Below, piece after piece: positions 20,776 through 24,337 of a stretch of DNA of 24,337 nucleotides. The notes below the pieces were generated by a model. It was given only the letters and a program-made list of their open reading frames with translations. It ran no database searches and was not told the origin of the DNA. How positions within the stretch are numbered: the stretch's first letter is position 1; each line of letters opens with the position of its first letter. This DNA comes from CAZBDU01 sp964490725. GTDB lineage: Bacteria; Spirochaetota; Spirochaetia; SZUA-6; DRHE01. The position numbers and the translations under genes were made by a program. The stretch lies in contig CAZBDU010000085.1 in NCBI GenBank assembly GCA_964490725.1, forward strand, positions 1 to 24,337, given 5' to 3'.

Positions 20776-21786
20776 TCAGAATCTGCTGGGCGTGAACTTC
20801 CATTCCGCCGGGATATCCATCTGGCGGGCGATCTCGTACAGGGCCTCCAGGTTCTTCACCCCGTCGTTGATCGACGCACAGGGCTCGACCATGCCTCGCA
20901 CGGCATCGATGAAGTGCCGGATCTCGCCGACGTAGCCCATCAGCACCTGGCTCTGGTTCGCCAGGTTCGGATTCCAGTCTGGCCGCCAGCGCCGTCCCCA
21001 GGAGCCTTCGTACACGATCGTCTCGTAGGCGTTCTCCACGATCACCCCCTTGCCGCTGTCTCCGACCACCTCCAGGCGCTCGCAGAACGGGCCGGGGCCG
21101 CCGTAGGTTCCCCACCCTGCGGCTCCCACCGCTCCCCCCGCAAACCTCAAGGCCAACACCACCGAGGCGGCGTTCTCGCCCCGTACGGCCGACTGGACCT
21201 TGATGTCCTCGATCTCGCCGCCGAACCAGCGGAGCAGGTCGATGTTGTGGATCTGCCACTCCATGAGGCAGGAGAAGTTGTTCGGGAATCGAGGCATGCC
21301 GTGCATCTTGGCCTCCACCTGGACGACCCGTCCGAACGATGCCTCCTGGGAGACGATCTCCTTGGCCTGCCTGTAGGCGGTGCCATGGCGCTTCTGATGC
21401 CCCACCATGACCACCCTGCCGGCCTTTCGGGCAGCCTCCCGCATGGCGGCCGCCTGCTCCACCGTTTCGGCCGGGGCTTTCTCCACGAGCACCGACACGC
21501 CCCGCTCCAGGCAGCCCATCACAACGGCGGGGTGAAGCCGTGCGTTCAGGCATACGATCACCCCGTCCGGGCGCTCCGCCTCGATCATCTTGCGGTAGTC
21601 CGTGTAGGTCCGCCCTGCGCCGCAGAGGGCAGCCATGCGGCGGGCTTTCCCCTCGTCCAGGTCGCAGACCGCGATCTTGTCCACGTCTTCCAGCAGGTGG
21701 TTGGCCAGGCTGGGAAAGACGTTCGTCTCCGCGTGGATGCCGGCCCCGACCACCGCGATCCTGAAGCGACTCTCTGCGTTCGCCAT
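20776..21786 (-). CDS. Gfo/Idh/MocA-family oxidoreductase
   Basis: A 336-aa NAD(P)-dependent sugar or cyclitol dehydrogenase. The N-terminal Rossmann motif is RIAVVGAGIHAETNV (8-22); VLVEKAPAETVEQA contains the EK(P) lysine typical of the family (here EKAP), and MEWQIHNIDLLRWFGGEI carries the H-x-x-D pair that usually does proton transfer. Substrates across the family include inositols, glucose and amino sugars; none can be assigned here. ATG 21786 has GGGGAGG upstream. It is first gene of the two-gene operon with the GldA-like dehydrogenase, and operator D lies about 42 bp upstream. Confidence 0.9.
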   Translation of the reverse strand: MANAESRFRIAVVGAGIHAETNVFPSLANHLLEDVDKIAVCDLDEGKARRMAALCGAGRTYTDYRKMIEAERPDGVIVCLNARLHPAVVMGCLERGVSVLVEKAPAETVEQAAAMREAARKAGRVVMVGHQKRHGTAYRQAKEIVSQEASFGRVVQVEAKMHGMPRFPNNFSCLMEWQIHNIDLLRWFGGEIEDIKVQSAVRGENAASVVLALRFAGGAVGAAGWGTYGGPGPFCERLEVVGDSGKGVIVENAYETIVYEGSWGRRWRPDWNPNLANQSQVLMGYVGEIRHFIDAVRGMVEPCASINDGVKNLEALYEIARQMDIPAEWKFTPSRF

Positions 21787-21827
21787 GCAGCCTCCCCTGT
21801 TACCGACTGGTCCAGTGATTACGGGCG

Positions 21828-21851
21828 CTACACGAGTAGCTACACGAGTAG
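21828..21851. promoter_or_regulatory. Operator region D: two identical tandem 12-bp sites
   Basis: CTACACGAGTAG at 21828-21839 is repeated exactly at 21840-21851. This is the best match to the consensus. On the minus strand TTGACG and TTGACT occur 23 bp apart just upstream, but no clear -10 box is visible, so the promoter of the Gfo/Idh operon is not located. Confidence 0.75.
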
Positions 21852-21907
21852 ACAGTCAAGCACGTCTTCAGGCCTGCGTCAAGCCCACGATGATTCGCGC
21901 CGGCCCG

Positions 21908-21960
21908 GCCCTGCCGGCCCGCGCAGGGCCGCAGGGCCGGCAGGGCGCCGCTTCGGCGCC
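21908..21960 (-). terminator. Two strong hairpins after msrA
   Basis: GGCGCC-GCTTC-GGCGCC (21944-21960) and a 13-bp perfect stem GCCCTGCCGGCCC/GGGCCGGCAGGGC (21908-21920 and 21934-21946) follow the msrA stop. They share three bases, so they are alternative or sequential. No T-run; probable transcription end or RNA-stabilising element. Confidence 0.5.
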
Positions 21961-21966
21961 GAGAGG

Positions 21967-22632
21967 CTACCGCTCCGCCACCAGCTGCGGGTACTCCTGC
22001 TGCAGATGTCTGACCTTGGGCAGGTCCCAGTACACGATGTAGGGATAGGTCGGGTTCCTGTCCATGAAGTCCTGGTGGTAGCCCTCCGCCGGGTAGAACG
22101 CCTCCAGGGGAGTCACCTGCGTGACGATGGGCTTGTTGAACACCCTGGCCCGGTCGAGGGCGCGGATGTAGGACTCCGCAATCCGCTTCTGCTCTTCGTC
22201 GGCGTAGAAAATGACAGAGCGGTACTGGGTGCCGTGGTCCGGTCCCTGGTAGTTGAGCTGGGTGGGGTCGTGCGCCACGGAGAAGAACACCTTGAGCAGC
22301 GTACCGTAGCTGATCCGCGCAGGGTCGAAGACCACCCGGATGGACTCGGCGTGCCCCGTCCTGCCCGTGCCGACGATCTCGTAGTGCGCGCTGGCCTTGT
22401 CTCCGCCGGAGTAGCCGGACACCACGTCCTCCACCCCCTTCAGCCGCTCGAACACCCCCTCCATGCCCCAGAAGCATCCACCGGCCAGCACCGCCGTCTC
22501 GGTGCCGCCGCTCTTGACCTGCTCGTCCGCCGGCGGGTCGGGAAAGTCCGCCCGGGCGGGAATCGGGCTCAGGAAGAGCAACGCCGCCGCAGCGGAGCTC
22601 AGCAGCGACAGTGAAAAGGCCGATCGTCTCAT
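21967..22632 (-). CDS. msrA: Exported peptide-methionine (S)-S-oxide reductase MsrA, single-cysteine
   Basis: A 221-aa enzyme that reduces methionine-S-sulfoxide in damaged proteins. The first 28 residues are a signal peptide (MRRSAFSLSLLSSAAAALLF, cleavage after PARA), so it acts outside the cytoplasm. Catalytic C53 is in GGCFWGMEGVF; GRTGHAE, LNYQGPDHGTQYRS and EGYHQDF are the other family blocks. C53 is the only cysteine in the whole protein, so no internal disulfide can resolve the sulfenic acid and an outside reductant is required. ATG 22632 has GGGAGGTG just upstream; the open frame extends 27 codons further without support. It follows the DipZ-type gene by about 115 bp, and DipZ's exported thioredoxin domain is the obvious reductant (inference). 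Confidence 0.93.
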   Translation of the reverse strand: MRRSAFSLSLLSSAAAALLFLSPIPARADFPDPPADEQVKSGGTETAVLAGGCFWGMEGVFERLKGVEDVVSGYSGGDKASAHYEIVGTGRTGHAESIRVVFDPARISYGTLLKVFFSVAHDPTQLNYQGPDHGTQYRSVIFYADEEQKRIAESYIRALDRARVFNKPIVTQVTPLEAFYPAEGYHQDFMDRNPTYPYIVYWDLPKVRHLQQEYPQLVAER

Positions 22633-22643
22633 AAACACCTCCC

Positions 22644-22664
22644 GGAGCCCTTGGTGCGGGCTCC
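22644..22664 (-). promoter_or_regulatory. Hairpin directly before the msrA ribosome-binding site
   Basis: GGAGCCC and GGGCTCC form a 7-bp stem with a 7-nt loop; the last stem bases lie next to GGGAGG. It could tune msrA translation or stabilise the processed message. Confidence 0.4.
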
Positions 22665-22675
22665 ATTCACGAAAA

Positions 22676-22690
22676 GAATGTCGCACATTC
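22676..22690. promoter_or_regulatory. 15-bp inverted repeat in the dipZ-msrA gap
   Basis: GAATGTCGCACATTC has arms GAATGT and ACATTC around CGC. It is AT-richer than its surroundings and could be a regulator site for msrA. No promoter boxes are clear next to it. Confidence 0.3.
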
Positions 22691-22747
22691 CGGGGACGCG
22701 CGGCTGCACCCACCGTTCCTTCCGGCCGGGCGCGCCGGCGCCCTTTC

Positions 22748-24337
22748 TCATCCGAAGGTGAAGGCGAACAACCGCAGCCTCCCCTTCACCTCCAGCTGCA
22801 GCCGGTGCGAGCCGGCCCGGTCCAGCCCGACCAGCTGGTACAGCCTGCTCTCGGTTGGTCTCAGGATTCCCCCCGTCACGTCCGGGGTGTCCACGGCCTC
22901 CCTGCCGTCCACCCGGACGCGGATCGAGCCCCCCGGCTCCTCTGGCTGCACCACCAGGTAGACGTTCCGGGCGTTGAAGCGCAGCTCCAGGGTCCCGCTG
23001 GAGCGGGGAACGACGTACTCGGAGGCCACCGTCCACGTCCCGTCCAGGCTCCACTGGCCGTCGGCCGAAAGCGGAGCCGGACGGTAGTCGGCCACCTGGT
23101 CCTGAGCCGCCCTCTCGGCCGAAGCGAACCCTTCCGCACGGGCGTAGCCCAGGTAGGTCTCCGGCGTACGGCTCTCCAGCACGGGCGCCCGCCTCGATAC
23201 CCTGCCGCGGGGAGAGGCGCCCGCCTCGCGCAGCAGGGCCTTGATCACCCGCTCGGAGACCTCGTACTCCCCCTCCCCGAAGTGAAAGTAGCGGATGCGT
23301 CCCTCTGCGTCGATGAAGTACTCCGCGGGCCAGTAGCGGTTGCGGTAGGCCCTCCACTGGGCGTAGGCGTTGTCCTGCACCACCGGCCAGTCAACGCCCA
23401 GATCCCTCATGGCCCTGGCCACGTTGGCCGGGTTCTTCTCGAACTCGAACTCCGGGGTGTGCACGCCGATGATCACCAGCCCCTGGTCCCGGTAGGCCTG
23501 GTACCAGGCCTTCAGGAAGGGGATGGTGCGCACGCAGTTGACGCAGCTGTAGGTCCAGAAGTCCACCAGGACCACCTTGCCGCGCAGCTGCTCCATGGTG
23601 AGCGGGGGCGAGCCCCCGGTCACGGGACTTCCCGGCGCGGGGCTCCCCGCCCCCGTCTCCAGGTGCAGGTCCCTGGTGTTGAACCACCGCCCCCGCGTCA
23701 CGATGCGTGGAGCCGGGCCGTAGTCCCCCAGCCTACCCTTCTCCGGCGGCACGTCGAAGGAGACCGCGCCCGCCGCCTGCTCCTCCCCGCCTCTTACCGA
23801 GCCCCGGGCCTGCAGGGCGCTGCGAACCGGGGCGACGTTCTCGATGGCCGTCAGGCCGCTGCCGTACCCCGGGAACGCCCGCAGCACCGCGTTCTGGAAG
23901 CGGAGGTCCCAGCCCAGGGCGATCGCCAGGCCCACCACGATCATCAACACGCCGAATCCCTTCTGGATGCGGGCCACGTTCCTGGTGAGCACCGGCACGC
24001 GGTCCAGCAGGGCGCGCCCGCCGAACATCACCGCCAGCATGGGGATCGAGGTCCCCAGGGTGTAGGCCAGGGTGATGAGCACCGCGCCCCGGTCCACGCT
24101 CTGGGTGAGCGCCAGCCCCACCACCGACGCCATGATCGGCCCCACGCAGGGAGTCCACACCAGACCGAGGCTGAGCCCCACCGGCACCCCGCCCGCGAAG
24201 CCGGCGGCCCCGCGCCTGCGCGCGCGGCCGTTCCCCGCACCACCCGGCGCCGCGCCGCCCTTCGCTGCGCCGCCCTTCGCTGCGCCGCCCGCAGGGCCTG
24301 CGCCAGCTCCGCGCCTGAGCCGAAGCGCTGCTCGGGG
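22748..24337 (-). CDS. dipZ: DipZ-type thiol-disulfide protein, N terminus beyond the window
   Basis: Partial gene: the frame has no stop up to the window edge, so the true start lies to the right. Visible parts, in order: a low-complexity Ala/Gly/Lys loop, CcdA helix 4 with GLSLGLVWTPCVGPIMASVV, two further helices (about 24100-23890), a thioredoxin-like domain with the redox motif SCVNC (about 23530-23545) and WPAEYFIDAEGRIRYFHFG, and a C-terminal beta domain (LELRFNARNVYLVVQ, VRVDGREAVDT, HRLQLEVKGRLRLFAFTFG). This matches DipZ: CcdA half carries electrons across the membrane to the outside thioredoxin domain. The missing part should hold CcdA helices 1-3 with the first cysteine. It lies upstream of msrA on the same strand. 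Confidence 0.88.
   Translation of the reverse strand, partial: PRAALRLRRGAGAGPAGGAAKGGAAKGGAAPGGAGNGRARRRGAAGFAGGVPVGLSLGLVWTPCVGPIMASVVGLALTQSVDRGAVLITLAYTLGTSIPMLAVMFGGRALLDRVPVLTRNVARIQKGFGVLMIVVGLAIALGWDLRFQNAVLRAFPGYGSGLTAIENVAPVRSALQARGSVRGGEEQAAGAVSFDVPPEKGRLGDYGPAPRIVTRGRWFNTRDLHLETGAGSPAPGSPVTGGSPPLTMEQLRGKVVLVDFWTYSCVNCVRTIPFLKAWYQAYRDQGLVIIGVHTPEFEFEKNPANVARAMRDLGVDWPVVQDNAYAQWRAYRNRYWPAEYFIDAEGRIRYFHFGEGEYEVSERVIKALLREAGASPRGRVSRRAPVLESRTPETYLGYARAEGFASAERAAQDQVADYRPAPLSADGQWSLDGTWTVASEYVVPRSSGTLELRFNARNVYLVVQPEEPGGSIRVRVDGREAVDTPDVTGGILRPTESRLYQLVGLDRAGSHRLQLEVKGRLRLFAFTFG
24252..24290 (-). repeat. 15-bp tandem repeat coding an Ala-Lys-Gly loop in dipZ
   Basis: The unit GCGCCGCCCTTCGCT occurs 2.6 times. 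On the minus strand it codes repeated AAKGG units in the loop before CcdA helix 4, with a longer A/G/R-rich stretch on both sides. Confidence 0.75.

Noticed and set aside
20482..22614. A 710-codon plus-strand open frame across the Gfo/Idh, GldA-like and msrA region.
   Set aside because: It runs antisense through three well-supported genes and through operator D and two hairpins; no motif supports it.
1..24337. CRISPR arrays, tRNA, rRNA, insertion sequences, attachment sites.
   Set aside because: I looked on both strands and found no spaced repeat array, cloverleaf, transposase motif or flanking direct repeats.

Overview
This is a GC-rich bacterial window with three parts: a left region of housekeeping and export genes, a central and right sugar- or polyol-type catabolic cluster (about 8.5-21.85 kb), and an exported redox-repair pair running off the right edge. 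The organism is probably a high-GC spirochaete or a relative. The solute-binding protein has a cleavage region (VFGAGTQE) typical of spirochaete and Thermotogota sugar-binding proteins, and uroporphyrinogen-decarboxylase-like proteins sit among sugar ABC genes, as they often do in those groups. This taxonomic call is an inference and is weak.

Left region (1-8531, all + strand): a 30-bp tandem repeat at the edge; an arabinose/fucose-isomerase-fold protein behind a good promoter and a possible 20-aa leaderless leader peptide; then a TetR regulator, ABC ATPase, two ABC-2 permeases and a 42-aa membrane protein in one tight, probably self-regulated operon. A four-PAS hybrid histidine kinase follows with its own extended -10 promoter. 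It ends convergently with a LacI-family gene, and one hairpin holds both stop codons.

Catabolic cluster (8548-21851): LacI regulator, two MalG/MalF-type permeases and the solute-binding protein (- strand); a FAD oxidase plus CCG iron-sulfur subunit (- strand); two different UroD-like proteins (- strand) divergent from an FGGY (xylulokinase-like) kinase (+ strand); and a Gfo/Idh dehydrogenase with a GldA-like polyol dehydrogenase (- strand). The four intergenic regions that start these units each hold two or three abutting copies of one 12-bp near-palindrome, consensus CTACWCGWGTAG, with CG at its centre as LacI-family operators usually have. Nine copies occur in total. Two of the operators sit exactly 4 bp downstream of well-formed -10 boxes, and one fills the spacer of the kinase promoter. 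The cluster therefore looks like a single, locally controlled regulon for uptake, oxidation and phosphorylation of an unidentified carbohydrate or polyol. The UroD-like pair, with different predicted metal-ligand sets (H-x-C...H and D-x-D...H) and no corrinoid protein nearby, is the least explained part.

Right edge (21967-24337, - strand): a signal-peptide-bearing, single-cysteine MsrA downstream of a DipZ-type protein (CcdA half, thioredoxin domain, C-terminal beta domain), cut by the window end. Together they look like an extracytoplasmic methionine-sulfoxide repair unit. Three genes (leader peptide, tetR, lacI) have an ATG 5-6 nt after a good -10 box and no Shine-Dalgarno, suggesting leaderless transcripts. 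I saw no rRNA, tRNA, CRISPR array, insertion sequence or origin. No stretch over 300 bases lacks a gene.
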